Positions 25,244-34,357 of a DNA stretch of 48,596 bases are shown here, one piece after another. Below the pieces are notes generated by a model. The model was not told the origin of the DNA, did not search any database, and saw only the letters and a program-made list of their open reading frames with translations. A program made the translations under genes and the position numbers. Each line of letters begins with the position of its first letter. The stretch's first letter is position 1. Origin of the DNA: Enhydrobacter sp. (GTDB taxonomy: Bacteria; Pseudomonadota; Alphaproteobacteria; Reyranellales; Reyranellaceae); NCBI GenBank assembly GCA_026126105.1, contig JAHCJV010000041.1:1-48596 (forward strand), given 5' to 3'.

Positions 25244-25996
25244 ATGGAAATCCTCGCTCCCGTCGCCGGACTCCGCGGCAATTACAATGGCGTGGCGCCC
25301 GACTGGACGGTGCCTCAGTCGCCCGATCTCTACTCGGAAGAAGACCACGCCGTGTGGCGCCTTCTGGTCGAGCGCCAGACGGGACTTGCCGCGGAACTTG
25401 CCTGCGAGGAATTCCTGAAGGGCTTGGAGTCTCTGGGAATCAGCGATGGCATTCCCGATTTCGCTGCCGTCAATGCGCGCCTCGAGCCCTTGACCGGCTG
25501 GAACGTCGTCGGGGTCCCGGGTCTCATCCCGGATGCGGCGTTCTACGACCATCTCGCCCATCGCCGATTTCCCGTGACGGTCTGGATTCGAACGCGGGAA
25601 GAGCTCGACTATCTGGTCGAGCCGGATCTGTTCCACGACTTCTTCGGCCACGTGCCCCTGCTCAGCGACCCCGTCTTTGCCGACTTCATGCAGCGCTACG
25701 GCCAGCGCGCCGCCGAGGCCGGGCCGGACCTCGACCTGTGGGCGCGCCTCTACTGGTACACGGTGGAATTTGGCCTCATCCGCACGAAGCACGGTCTGAA
25801 GATCTACGGTGCGGGAATCCTGTCGTCGGCGAAGGAGGTCGGCCACGCGATCGGCGGGGAAGGCGTCGAACGTCTGCCGTTCGAGGCGGCAAAGGTGATG
25901 CGCCGCCCCTACGAGATCGACAAGCTGCAGAACACCTACTTCGTCCTCGACGACTTCCGCCAGCTTTTCGAGGCAGCGGATATGCGTCTGACCTAA
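25244..25996 (+). CDS. phhA: Phenylalanine 4-monooxygenase
   Basis: PhhA hydroxylates L-phenylalanine to L-tyrosine with tetrahydropterin, Fe(II) and O2, opening the homogentisate route. The 250-residue bacterial catalytic domain begins at ATG 25244 (MEILAPVAGLRGNYNG). An upstream ATG at 25181 would add 21 residues, but the family homology begins after RGNY. Iron ligands are His131 and His136 in DLFHDFFGHVPLL and Glu175 in WYTVEFGLI; the cosubstrate region YGAGILSS is present. No pterin dehydratase (phhB) is adjacent. The 3' end overlaps the acyl-CoA synthetase gene by four bases, tail to tail. A divergent Lrp-type regulator probably controls it. Confidence 0.93.
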   Translation: MEILAPVAGLRGNYNGVAPDWTVPQSPDLYSEEDHAVWRLLVERQTGLAAELACEEFLKGLESLGISDGIPDFAAVNARLEPLTGWNVVGVPGLIPDAAFYDHLAHRRFPVTVWIRTREELDYLVEPDLFHDFFGHVPLLSDPVFADFMQRYGQRAAEAGPDLDLWARLYWYTVEFGLIRTKHGLKIYGAGILSSAKEVGHAIGGEGVERLPFEAAKVMRRPYEIDKLQNTYFVLDDFRQLFEAADMRLT

Positions 25997-28071
25997 AGAA
26001 TCACAAGACCGTCGACGGCGACCACCCCTTCGCCCTCGCGCTTCACCAGTAGCGGATTGATCTCCGCATCCACGACGTCCGCAAACGCCGGGTGCGCGAG
26101 ACTCGAGAGTGCTGCAATCGCGCGTGCCAGCGCCGCCACGTCGCCGCGCGTCAGGTTGCGATAGCCGCGGATCGTGGCGAGGCCCTTCACCTCTTCGATC
26201 ATTTGCAGCGCTTCAGCCTCGTCTACAGGCGCAAGCCGTGTCGCCGCATCCTTGTAGATTTCGGCCAGCACACCGCCCAATCCCACCGTAACCGTTGGGC
26301 CGACGAGAGGATCGCGACGGAAACCCAGGATCACCTCGGCGAGCCCGCGCTCCATCTTCTGCACCAGGAACCCGTCGAGCTTCGCGTTCGGGGCGTACGC
26401 CTTGACGCGCTTCTCGATCTCGCGCGCGGCCACCGCCGCATGCTGCCCATCCGGGAGGCCGAGCGCCACGCCACCAGCCTCGGTCTTGTGCGCGATATCG
26501 GCTGACAGGATCTTCAGCGCGACGGCCCCTCCGACTTCATCGACCGCCGAAGCGACCTTGCGAGCGTCGGGCACGGCGACAGACTTTGCCATCGGCACAC
26601 CGAGCGCGGCGAACAGGGCCGCCGCCCGCCGCTCGTCGAAACCACAGGCTTGGCCGGCCTGGAGTGCTTCGCGCGCGGCCGCTGACGGCTCGGCCAACGC
26701 GGGTACCGGTTGAGGCGTCGGCCGCAGCAGGCAGAGCGCCATCGCCTCGGCGCAGGACTCGGGATGGCGGAAGGCCGGCACGCCTGCCGCCGTCAGCAGA
26801 GCCAGAGACTTCTCCGCCGCGGGCGTGAGCGCGACGGCAAACGGCTTCTTCGATCCGGCGAAGCGCAGCAGCGGCTCGACCGCCAGCTCTGGATTGAATT
26901 GCGCCGACGAGCCGACGACGAAGATCGCCGCGTCGTTGCCGTCGTCGGCCAGCAGCCGCTCGATCGTGCCCGCCACGATCTCCGGCCTGGCGCCGGCCAG
27001 CGTGAGATCGACCAGCTTGCCCTCGCCGGCCGCGATGCCGAGCGGTTTCAGCCAGTCGACGAGAGCCTGCGGCGGATCGGCGATGTCGAGGCCGGCCACC
27101 GCCATGTTGTCGACCACCATCGCCGCGCCGCCGCCGGTCGTCGTCGCGACAGCGACCCGCTTGCCCGTTGCAGGCGGGCGATCAACCAGCAGGGTCGGCA
27201 CGTCGACCAGCGATTCGAACATCGACACGCGGGCGATGCCGTGACGGCGGCAGAAGGCGTCGAACGTGGCATCGGAGCCGGCGATCGCGCCGGTGTGCGA
27301 CTTCGCCAGTTCCTGCCCGATGTCGGAGCGGCCGAGCTTGTACGCGACCACCGGCTTGCCGGCGGCATGCGCCCGCCGTGCCGCATGCGCCAGCCGCTCG
27401 CCGTCGCGCAAGGTCTCCATGAACAGCAGGATCGCCTTCGTCTTCGGATCGTCGACCAGCAGGTCGGCGACCTCGCCGACCTTGAGGTCGACCTCGTTAC
27501 CGACCGAGATCAGACGCGAGAAGCCGATGCCGCGCGCATCGGCGCGCGAGAGTAGTGCGCCGATCAGGCTGCCGCTCTGGCTGACCAGCCCCCAACTGCC
27601 TGAACGAAGCTTGTCGACAGCGAAGGCGGCATTGGCGGTGAGCGCCATCGGCGGATCGGTGCTCACCGTGCCGATGCTGTTGGGCCCCACCAACCGGATG
27701 CCTGTCTGCGTCACGATGCGCACCAGCGCGTCCTGCAGCGATGCGCCCGCCGCGCCGGCATCGGCGAAGCCGCCGGCGAGGATGGAAGCGACCTTCACGC
27801 CGCGTTGTGCGCAGGCCGCGAGGGCAGAGACAGCATCCTTGCCGTTCAACAGGATATAGGCGTGATCGATGTCGCCCGGAATGGCGTCGATCGCTTTGTA
27901 GGCCGTGACGCCGAACACCTCGGCGCGGCCGGGATTGACCGGCAAGATTTCGCCGGCGAAACCGTGCTTCTGCAGAAACCGTTGCGGCCGCGACGTGGTG
28001 CGCTTCTCGTCGGCAGAGGCGCCGATCAACGCGATTCTTTTCGGTTGGAACAGGGAGTCGAACAGGCTCAT
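25993..28071 (-). CDS. ADP-forming acyl-CoA synthetase, fused alpha-beta type
   Basis: This 692-residue cytosolic enzyme of the NDP-forming acetate-CoA ligase/succinyl-CoA synthetase superfamily interconverts an acyl-CoA plus ADP and phosphate with acid, CoA and ATP. Domain order: CoA-binding Rossmann (about 7-130, ALIGASADEKRTTSRP), two ligase-CoA domains with the phosphorylated His259 in KSHTGAIAG, then an ATP-grasp domain (about 470-690; KILSADIAHKTEAGGVALG, VTVGLGGVLAEIYKD). Homologues handle acetate, feruloyl or pimeloyl-type acids; the substrate is not evident. Its start faces a Bug receptor gene 20 bases away on the other strand, which may deliver the acid. Confidence 0.9.
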   Translation of the reverse strand: MSLFDSLFQPKRIALIGASADEKRTTSRPQRFLQKHGFAGEILPVNPGRAEVFGVTAYKAIDAIPGDIDHAYILLNGKDAVSALAACAQRGVKVASILAGGFADAGAAGASLQDALVRIVTQTGIRLVGPNSIGTVSTDPPMALTANAAFAVDKLRSGSWGLVSQSGSLIGALLSRADARGIGFSRLISVGNEVDLKVGEVADLLVDDPKTKAILLFMETLRDGERLAHAARRAHAAGKPVVAYKLGRSDIGQELAKSHTGAIAGSDATFDAFCRRHGIARVSMFESLVDVPTLLVDRPPATGKRVAVATTTGGGAAMVVDNMAVAGLDIADPPQALVDWLKPLGIAAGEGKLVDLTLAGARPEIVAGTIERLLADDGNDAAIFVVGSSAQFNPELAVEPLLRFAGSKKPFAVALTPAAEKSLALLTAAGVPAFRHPESCAEAMALCLLRPTPQPVPALAEPSAAAREALQAGQACGFDERRAAALFAALGVPMAKSVAVPDARKVASAVDEVGGAVALKILSADIAHKTEAGGVALGLPDGQHAAVAAREIEKRVKAYAPNAKLDGFLVQKMERGLAEVILGFRRDPLVGPTVTVGLGGVLAEIYKDAATRLAPVDEAEALQMIEEVKGLATIRGYRNLTRGDVAALARAIAALSSLAHPAFADVVDAEINPLLVKREGEGVVAVDGLVIL

Positions 28072-28091
28072 GACCGGAGTATACTCGGCCC

Positions 28092-29060
28092 ATGTTTTAC
28101 CGTCGTCGTTTCCTTGTTGCGTCCGCCGCCGCCTTCGCCCTGCCTGCCCATGCCCAGGCGCCTTGGCCTTCCAAGCCCATCAAGCTCGTGGTGCCCTATG
28201 CACCCGGCGGCTCGACAGACGTCGTCGGCCGCGTGATTGCCGAGTATCTCGGCCAGCGCCTCGGCCAGAATATCGTGGTCGAGAACCGGCCCGGCAAGGG
28301 CGCCTCCATCGGTACCTCCCAGGTCGCCAAGGCGCAGCCCGACGGCTACACGCTGCTGGTCTCCAACATCTCGTCGTTCGCGATCGCACCGCCGCTCTAT
28401 GGCGATCTCGACTACGATCCGGTCAACGACTTCACCCACATCACCCTGGCGTCGTTCAACCCCAGCGTGCTCGTGGTGAACCCGAGCTTTTCCGCCAAGA
28501 CGCTCGCAGAGTATGTCGCCTATGCGAAGGCCAATCCGGACAAGCTCGCCTTCGCGACCTCGGGGCCCGGCTCAAGCAATCACATCCTCGGCACGATGCT
28601 GGGGCTGGTCGGCAACATCAAGCTGGTCCACATCCCCTATCGCGGCGCCGGTCCCGCCATGCAGGACACGATCGCGGGCAACGTCCCATCGATGTTCGAC
28701 TCGCTGCCTTCGGCCGCGCCGCACATCAAGACCGGCAAGGTGCGCGCGCTGGCGGTCAGCGGCGCCGAGCGCAACCCAAGCTTCCCCGACGTGCCGACCT
28801 TGAAGGAGCAGGGATATCCGACGCTGGTGTCCTATTCCTGGTTCGGGCTGTCCGGCCCGGCCAAGCTGCCGGCGCCGATGGTCGAGCGGCTGGCGGCGGA
28901 GATGCAGGTCGTCCTGAAGAATCCCGACGTGATCAAGCGCTGGCAGGATATCGGCGCCGAATCGAGCACGATGACCCCGGCCGAATACACCGCCTTCGTG
29001 AAGACGGAGCTGGAAAAGGCAACCGCGGCCGTGAAGGCTTCCGGCGCCAAGCCCGATTGA
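28092..29060 (+). CDS. Bug/TctC-family periplasmic receptor (1)
   Basis: This 322-residue tripartite-tricarboxylate-transporter-type receptor has an N-terminal export signal with three arginines (MFYRRRFLVASAAAFALPAH, cut at AQA). The mature domain has the family blocks PSKPIKLVVPYAPGGSTDVVGR, GQNIVVENRPGKGASIG, AKAQPDGYTLL and IPYRGAGPAMQD. Bug proteins bind carboxylates or amides, often with no cognate TctAB membrane genes nearby, as here. It is followed nine bases later by a Rid-type protein and faces the acyl-CoA synthetase gene, suggesting a carboxylic acid ligand. Confidence 0.92.
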   Translation: MFYRRRFLVASAAAFALPAHAQAPWPSKPIKLVVPYAPGGSTDVVGRVIAEYLGQRLGQNIVVENRPGKGASIGTSQVAKAQPDGYTLLVSNISSFAIAPPLYGDLDYDPVNDFTHITLASFNPSVLVVNPSFSAKTLAEYVAYAKANPDKLAFATSGPGSSNHILGTMLGLVGNIKLVHIPYRGAGPAMQDTIAGNVPSMFDSLPSAAPHIKTGKVRALAVSGAERNPSFPDVPTLKEQGYPTLVSYSWFGLSGPAKLPAPMVERLAAEMQVVLKNPDVIKRWQDIGAESSTMTPAEYTAFVKTELEKATAAVKASGAKPD

Positions 29061-29069
29061 GGAGGACCA

Positions 29070-29471
29070 ATGACCATCCGCCGCGTGACTTCCCCCGACG
29101 TGCCCGAGCCGCCGCCCGAGCGCTGGTCCAACTGCCTCGTGTGCGACGGCATCGCCTATGTCGCCGGCATGACGGCGCGCGGAACCGATGCCGCGACCCT
29201 GGCGAAGATGGACGAGTACGAACAGGCCAAGCAGATCTTCGGCAAGATCAGGAGCATGGTCGAAGCCGCCGGCGGCACGATGGCCGACGTGGTCAAGGTC
29301 ATCATCTATGTGACCAACATCAAGAACAACACCAAGGTCTGGGCCGCCCGGCGCGAGTTCTTCACCGGCAACTTTCCGGTCTCGACGCTGGTCGAGGTGC
29401 GGGCGCTCGCCGCGCCGGAGATCCTGGTCGAAATCGAGGCCATCGCTCACATCGGCAAGGGCGCGCGCTAA
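29070..29471 (+). CDS. Rid-family protein (2) without the canonical Arg
   Basis: This 133-residue protein starts at ATG 29070 after GAGGA and is coupled closely to the Bug receptor gene. The fold blocks are CDGIAYVAGMTARGTD, IFGKIRSMVEAAGGTMADVV, KVIIYVTNIKN and VEVRALAAPEILVEIEAIA. Against E. coli RidA (VEVARLP), the Arg105 position is Ala112; an Arg lies one place earlier and the segment has a one-residue insertion. It therefore belongs to a Rid subgroup of unsettled activity. Pairing with a receptor gene suggests action on the imported compound or its imine/enamine product. Confidence 0.85.
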   Translation: MTIRRVTSPDVPEPPPERWSNCLVCDGIAYVAGMTARGTDAATLAKMDEYEQAKQIFGKIRSMVEAAGGTMADVVKVIIYVTNIKNNTKVWAARREFFTGNFPVSTLVEVRALAAPEILVEIEAIAHIGKGAR

Positions 29472-29549
29472 ACCAAGCATCAAGCATTCATTCTCGTCCG
29501 GGACGCTCGCGGTCTGGAAGACATGACTTGCCCCGGAAGGGCGGCCAGC

Positions 29550-30512
29550 TTACTCCAGCCTCACACCGACGCGCTTGATCAGCGCTTCGCTCTTGTCCGA
29601 TTCGCCTTTGAGCACGGCGGCGAAGTCGTTTGGCGTGTTGATCACGATCTCCGAACCGTCATTGCCCAGAACGTCTCGGAAAGCCTGGTCCTTCAATGCC
29701 TCCGCCAGCGTGGCGTAGACGCGCTCGACGATGTCTCGCGGCGTGCCGGCCGGTGCGGCGAGCCCGAGCCACGCGTCGAGGTCGAAGCCGTTCGGCATCG
29801 CCTCGAGCAGCGTCGGGACATCCGGCATGGCGGTCGTTCGCCTGGCGCTGGTCACGGCGAGCGGGCGCAGCGTGCCCTGCAGCGCCGGGCGAACCGCCGT
29901 CGGCATGGTCGGGAAGCCGACCTGGACCTGGTTGGAGATCAGGCCGAGCACGATGTCGGGCGCACCCTTGTACGGCACATGGACATAGTCGATGCCGGCA
30001 GCGTAGCGGAACGCCTCGGCGGAGAGATGCGCGAGGGTGCCGACGCCGCCCGAGCCGTAATTCAGCTTGCCCGGCATCGACTTGGCGAGCGCGATGAACT
30101 CGACGACGGTTTTCGCCGGCGACGACGGCGGCACGACCATGAGCGATGGGATGCGCGTGATCATCGTGATCGGCGCGAAGTCCTTCAGCGCGTCGAAGTT
30201 GACCCTGGCGTAGAGGAAGCGGCTCAGCACATGGCTGCTGGTGAACATCAACAACGTGTATCCGTCGGGCGCCGCACGGGCCGCAACCTCAGCGCCGATA
30301 TTGCCGGCGACTCCCGGCTTGTTGTCGACGATGAATTGCTGCCCGAGTCCCGACGTGAGCCGCTGTGCCACCTGCCGGGCCAATACATCGGGCGCGCTGC
30401 CGGCGATGTAGGGCACGATGATGCGCACGGGCTTTTCAGGATACGCCGCCTGCGCCGCGCCGGCCACCACCAGCGACAGTGCCGCCGCGATCAGGCCGAG
30501 CCAGCGCCTCAT
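29550..30512 (-). CDS. Bug/TctC-family periplasmic receptor (2)
   Basis: This 320-residue precursor has the signal peptide MRRWLGLIAAALSLVVAGAA (cut at AQA), and the mature domain opens with YPEKPVRIIVPYIAGSAPDV. Characteristic blocks are GQQFIVDNKPGVAGNIG, ARAAPDGYTLLMF and VPYKGAPDIV. The start ATG 30512 overlaps the stop of the lyase gene upstream (ATGA). It is the last gene of an operon that begins with the TRAP DctPQM system, so one transcript would carry two unrelated types of solute receptor. The ligand may be the substrate or a homologue of the substrate of the lyase. Confidence 0.92.
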   Translation of the reverse strand: MRRWLGLIAAALSLVVAGAAQAAYPEKPVRIIVPYIAGSAPDVLARQVAQRLTSGLGQQFIVDNKPGVAGNIGAEVAARAAPDGYTLLMFTSSHVLSRFLYARVNFDALKDFAPITMITRIPSLMVVPPSSPAKTVVEFIALAKSMPGKLNYGSGGVGTLAHLSAEAFRYAAGIDYVHVPYKGAPDIVLGLISNQVQVGFPTMPTAVRPALQGTLRPLAVTSARRTTAMPDVPTLLEAMPNGFDLDAWLGLAAPAGTPRDIVERVYATLAEALKDQAFRDVLGNDGSEIVINTPNDFAAVLKGESDKSEALIKRVGVRLE

Positions 30513-31366
30513 TGGAAGCGCTTCTCGAGAGATTGCCATTTTTCGTTCTCGAACAGGCTCCAGAGCTGGCCGTGGTCCAGCATCTGGTTGGCGAAGGCGG
30601 TCGTGCCGCCGGTCGACTTCAGCGACGCGAGCAGGTCCTGCCCGGCGCGGGCGAACAGGCGCGTCAGCGAGTTGGGATAGATCGCGACCTTGAAACCCAT
30701 CGCCTCGAGCTGCGGGAATGGCAGGACCGGTGTGCGCCCGCCCTCGACCATGTTGGCAAGGCAGGGCATGGCGAGCCGCTTCGGCACCTCGGCCAGCTCG
30801 GCCTCGCTGGGCGGCGCCTCGACGAAAGCAATGTCGGCGCCGGCCTCGCGATAGCGCGCCGCGCGCTCCAGCGCCGCCTCGTAGCCTTCGATGGCGATCG
30901 CATCGGTGCGCGCCACGATCATCACGTCGGCGTCGACCCTCGCATCGGCGGCGGCGCGGATGCGCTGCTCCATCTCCGTCGACGAAGCGACCTTGCGACC
31001 GGGTTCGTGGCCGCACTTCTTCGGCCACTCCTGGTCCTCGATCTGCACGGCGCTCACGCCCGCGCGCTCGAATTCGCGCATGGTGCGAATCACGTTGAGC
31101 GGACCGCCGTAGCCGGTGTCGGCGTCGGCGATGATCGGGATCGTGACGGAGTCGCAGATGCGCCGAACGCGGTCGAGGATTTCGCCGAAGCTCAAGGCAC
31201 CCATGTCCGGCGCCCCGAGCGCGCTCATCGACACCCCCGAACCCGTCACATAGGCGGCATCGAAGCCGGAGACCTCGACCAGCCGGGCGGTGACGCAGTC
31301 GTAGCAGCCCGGCGCGACGACGATCCCGGGTTCGGCCATACGTTGGCGCAACGCGCGATGACGCAT
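30509..31366 (-). CDS. Isocitrate lyase/PEP mutase superfamily C-C lyase
   Basis: This 285-residue TIM-barrel enzyme has the Mg-binding DADTGYGGP (81-89) and the lyase motif KKCGH (116-120) with catalytic Cys118, as in 2-methylisocitrate lyase and dimethylmalate lyase rather than PEP mutase. PGCYDCVTARLVE and GSGVSMSALGAPD mark the substrate entrance. ATG 31366 gives the usual family N terminus. A TTG at 31414 that overlaps the dctM stop (TTGA) would add 16 residues and cannot be excluded. It would cleave a 2-hydroxy tri- or dicarboxylate to pyruvate, oxaloacetate or glyoxylate plus a second acid. It lies between TRAP and Bug uptake genes. Confidence 0.85.
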   Translation of the reverse strand: MRHRALRQRMAEPGIVVAPGCYDCVTARLVEVSGFDAAYVTGSGVSMSALGAPDMGALSFGEILDRVRRICDSVTIPIIADADTGYGGPLNVIRTMREFERAGVSAVQIEDQEWPKKCGHEPGRKVASSTEMEQRIRAAADARVDADVMIVARTDAIAIEGYEAALERAARYREAGADIAFVEAPPSEAELAEVPKRLAMPCLANMVEGGRTPVLPFPQLEAMGFKVAIYPNSLTRLFARAGQDLLASLKSTGGTTAFANQMLDHGQLWSLFENEKWQSLEKRFQ

Positions 31367-31410
31367 CGGCGTGGTACGAAGGCCGGTCGGGTAGGACGTG
31401 TGATCTGTAC

Positions 31411-32718
31411 TCAAGGTGGTTTCCCCATGTGTGCCGGGAGCCAGAGCGCGATCTCCGGCCAGACCATCAGCATGATCAGCAGCACGAACATCAGCAGATG
31501 AAACGGAAGCGTACCCCACACGACCTCCGACAGCTTGCCGTCCCAGATGCTCTGTATAACGAAGAGGTTGATTCCGATGGGCGGCGAGATCTGGCCGAGC
31601 TCGATATACAGCACGAGGATGATGCCGAACCACACCGGGTCGATGCCATATTTCAGCAGCACCGGATAGAGCAGCGGCACGGTGATGACGATCATGCCGA
31701 GGCTTTCGACCAGGCAGCCCAGGATCGTATAGAGCACGAACAGCGCGGCGAAGAATTCGAGCTGCGACAGCTTCATCGCGACCATCCAGCTGGTCAGCGA
31801 TTCGCCAACGCCCGCGATGCTGATCGCATAGGAGAAGACGAAGGCGGTGTAAACGATCAGCAGGATGTTGCCGCTGATCAGCACCGACGAGACAACCGCC
31901 TTGCGCAGCTCCGCCCAGCCGAGCTTGCCCCAGATCGCCGAGACCACGAGGCCCAGCGCGCAGCCCGCGGCCGCCGCCTCGGTCGGGGTCACCCAGCCTG
32001 CGTAGAGGCTGCCCATCGTGCCACCGATCACCACGGCGAAGGGCAGCAGGTCGGACAGGGCCGAGACGAGCTCGGTCATGTTCTGCGGCCCCTTCTCGCG
32101 CGGCGCGATCTCCGGCTTGATCAGGGAGTGGATGAAGACATAGGTCATGAACAGAAAGGTCAGCAGCAGGCCGGGCACGATGCCGGCAATGAACAGCTTC
32201 GAGACCGACGTCTCGGTGAAGGTGCCATAGACGATCATGGCGATCGACGGCGGGATCAGGATGCCGAGCGTGCCGCCTGCGGCCAGCGAACCCGCCGATA
32301 ACGCCCGGTGATAGCCGCGCTGCGTGAGCTGCGGCAGCGCCACCGTGCCGATCGACGCTGCCGTGGCGACCGAGGACCCGGAGATCGCGGCGAACAGCGC
32401 GCAGCCCGCGATATTGGTCTGCAGCAGGCCGCCCGGGATAACGCAGACCAGCTTCGACAGGCCCCGGTAAATCCGGAAGCTGAGGCCGGAGTGCTGCATG
32501 ATCTCGGCCATCAGAATGAAAAGCGGGATCGCGGTCAGCGCGAAGCTGTTCATCGAGCCCCAGCTCATCAGGCCGATGCCCTTGAGCGAGGCGACCCCGC
32601 CGTGCAGCAGCAGATAGACGATCGCCGGTACGCCGATGGCGAAAGGGATCGCCATGCCGGCAGCCAGGAGGCCAAGGAAGACGACCAGGACGATGACGAC
32701 TTCGAGACCGGCGCTCAT
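31411..32718 (-). CDS. dctM: TRAP transporter large permease
   Basis: This 435-residue inner-membrane protein has about 12 helices and forms the ion-driven channel of a TRAP carrier. Family blocks are MAEIMQHSGLSFRIYRGLSK, CALFAAISGSSVATAASIG, GYHRALSAGSLAAGGTLGILIPPS and GWVTPTEAAAAG. The start ATG 32718 overlaps the dctQ stop (ATGA). It pairs with the DctQ and DctP proteins encoded immediately upstream. TRAP systems move organic acids by Na+ symport. Confidence 0.95.
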   Translation of the reverse strand: MSAGLEVVIVLVVFLGLLAAGMAIPFAIGVPAIVYLLLHGGVASLKGIGLMSWGSMNSFALTAIPLFILMAEIMQHSGLSFRIYRGLSKLVCVIPGGLLQTNIAGCALFAAISGSSVATAASIGTVALPQLTQRGYHRALSAGSLAAGGTLGILIPPSIAMIVYGTFTETSVSKLFIAGIVPGLLLTFLFMTYVFIHSLIKPEIAPREKGPQNMTELVSALSDLLPFAVVIGGTMGSLYAGWVTPTEAAAAGCALGLVVSAIWGKLGWAELRKAVVSSVLISGNILLIVYTAFVFSYAISIAGVGESLTSWMVAMKLSQLEFFAALFVLYTILGCLVESLGMIVITVPLLYPVLLKYGIDPVWFGIILVLYIELGQISPPIGINLFVIQSIWDGKLSEVVWGTLPFHLLMFVLLIMLMVWPEIALWLPAHMGKPP

Positions 32719-33209
32719 GCCATGAGCCCTTTCACGTCGCGCACGATGGCGCGGCCGAGCACGATCAGCAGAAGCGTGGCGCCCACCACCATCGCGGTTT
32801 CCGGGATCCAGAGAGGCGTCGCGAGGACGGTCGGCGCCTGGGCCTCGCGCCGATAGGAACTCATGACGAACTGCAGGAAATACCAGTCGGTCAGCGCGAT
32901 ATATGCGAACGACAGGAGGTTGAAGATCAGCGCCGAGACGGCCTTGCCGCGCGGTCCGAGCCGCATCTGCACCATCTCGACGCGATGGAAGGCGCCGCGG
33001 CTCTGGCACAAAGCCAGCGACAGGAAGGAAATGCCGATCAGCATGTAGCCGACCAGTTCGTCGGAATGCTCCGTCGTACTGTTGAAGGCGCCGCGCAGGA
33101 CGACCTCGAGCAGCATGAGCGACATCATGCCGATCAGGCAGAAGGCCGAGAGCCACAGGCTCACGCGCTCGATGACATCGAACGGTCGCGCGTCGGGAGA
33201 AGCACTCAT
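32715..33209 (-). CDS. dctQ: TRAP transporter small permease
   Basis: This 164-residue protein with four predicted helices matches DctQ proteins in length and pattern: SLWLSAFCLIGMMSLMLLEV, VVLRGAFNSTTEHSDELVGY, then FHRVEMVQMRLGPRGKAVSA and a C-terminal helix near 140-155. It assembles with DctM in the inner membrane. The gene follows dctP after 49 bases containing a small inverted repeat, and overlaps dctM by four bases. Confidence 0.92.
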   Translation of the reverse strand: MSASPDARPFDVIERVSLWLSAFCLIGMMSLMLLEVVLRGAFNSTTEHSDELVGYMLIGISFLSLALCQSRGAFHRVEMVQMRLGPRGKAVSALIFNLLSFAYIALTDWYFLQFVMSSYRREAQAPTVLATPLWIPETAMVVGATLLLIVLGRAIVRDVKGLMA

Positions 33210-33215
33210 GCCAAT

Positions 33216-33239
33216 CCTTCTCCCGCAGACGGGAGAAGG
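33216..33239. repeat. Small extragenic palindrome CCTTCTCCCG
   Basis: Perfect 10-bp arms CCTTCTCCCG and CGGGAGAAGG flank the loop CAGA in the dctP-dctQ gap. This arm sequence is a common extragenic repeat in high-GC proteobacteria. In the transcript it forms a hairpin after the receptor gene, which could favour dctP mRNA over the permease genes. Confidence 0.6.
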
Positions 33240-33258
33240 AAGACCTCGATCACGCCAC

Positions 33259-34251
33259 TCACCGGCCGAGCGCCTCGCGCACCTTCTTCAGCGCCTCCGG
33301 CGTCTCGCCGCCTTTGGCCTTCGCCCATCCGTCCCAATAGTCGGCCAACTTCTCCGCGCCGCGTTTGTAGTCCTCGGGCGTCGCCTTGGTCTGGATCATG
33401 CCCTCGGCCTTGCGCTTGGCCGCCTCCTCGCTCTCCTCCGCAGCCATCATCTGCGTCATCTTGGGCGAGAGCTCGACGATCGCCCTGGTTAGCGAGTCCT
33501 TGTAGGCAGGCGGCAACTTGGCATAGGCCTCCTTGTTAACCGCGACATTGGCTTCGAAATAATTGAGCCCGATCTCGTAGCAATACTTCAGGAGATCCTT
33601 CCAGACCTTGCCGCCGCCGGCGTTCGCGGTCAGCACGCCGTCGACCACGCCGCGTTCCAGGGCCGACGGGACCTCCGATCCGCCGACCGTGAGGCCGTTG
33701 GCGCCAAAGCGCTTGAGGAACTCGATCTGCTCGGGCGATGTCGCGCGGATCTTCTGGCCCTTGAAGTCATCGAGCGACGTGAGTTTCTTGCTCGACCAGG
33801 CGATCTGCATCGGGAAGTAATAGGTCGACAACACCGTCGATCCGCGCTTGTCATACGCGCGCTCGACATACGGCTTCATGATGGCCAGCGCCTTCTCGAA
33901 TTCCGCTGTGCTCGTGATCAGCATCGGCAGGCGCAGGATGCCGGTGATCGGCACGTTGCCCTGCTGGAAACCGTCATCGCCGATCTGGATGACGTTGTCG
34001 CCGACAGCAGTCGTGATGTCCGTCGCCTTGATCGTGAGCGCGCCGCCCAGATGATACTTCAGCTGGAAGCCGCCGTTGGTTTCCTTCGAAACCCGCTCGA
34101 TGATCTCCTGGAAAACCTTCGCCGGTGCAAGCGTCGCGGCCGGCACGTAGGTATAGACCGTCCACGTGACGGTCCCCTGCGCGCGCAGCACGGCGGGCGC
34201 GGCAACCGGGCTCGCGGCCAACGCAGCGATGGCCTGGCGACGGGTGATCAT
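33259..34251 (-). CDS. dctP: TRAP transporter solute receptor
   Basis: This 330-residue periplasmic receptor starts at ATG 34251 with a twin-arginine signal (MITRRQAIAALAASPVAAPA, cut near LRAQG). The DctP domain shows APAKVFQEIIERVSKETNGG, YFPMQIAWSSKKLTSLDDF, KGQKIRATSPEQIEFLKRFG and SEVPSALERGVVDGV, where the Arg in KIRA is the usual carboxylate clamp. It leads the operon dctP-dctQ-dctM-lyase-Bug receptor. The ligand is probably an organic acid handled by the lyase, a context inference. Confidence 0.93.
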   Translation of the reverse strand: MITRRQAIAALAASPVAAPAVLRAQGTVTWTVYTYVPAATLAPAKVFQEIIERVSKETNGGFQLKYHLGGALTIKATDITTAVGDNVIQIGDDGFQQGNVPITGILRLPMLITSTAEFEKALAIMKPYVERAYDKRGSTVLSTYYFPMQIAWSSKKLTSLDDFKGQKIRATSPEQIEFLKRFGANGLTVGGSEVPSALERGVVDGVLTANAGGGKVWKDLLKYCYEIGLNYFEANVAVNKEAYAKLPPAYKDSLTRAIVELSPKMTQMMAAEESEEAAKRKAEGMIQTKATPEDYKRGAEKLADYWDGWAKAKGGETPEALKKVREALGR

Positions 34252-34357
34252 TGGCTTCTTCCCCCTGATGGTGGGGCGGAGCTTAGTCCCGCCTCGGCCA
34301 CGCGGAAACATCGGCCTTCCGCCTACCGGCAGGGCATTCGAAAATGCGTACAAACCT

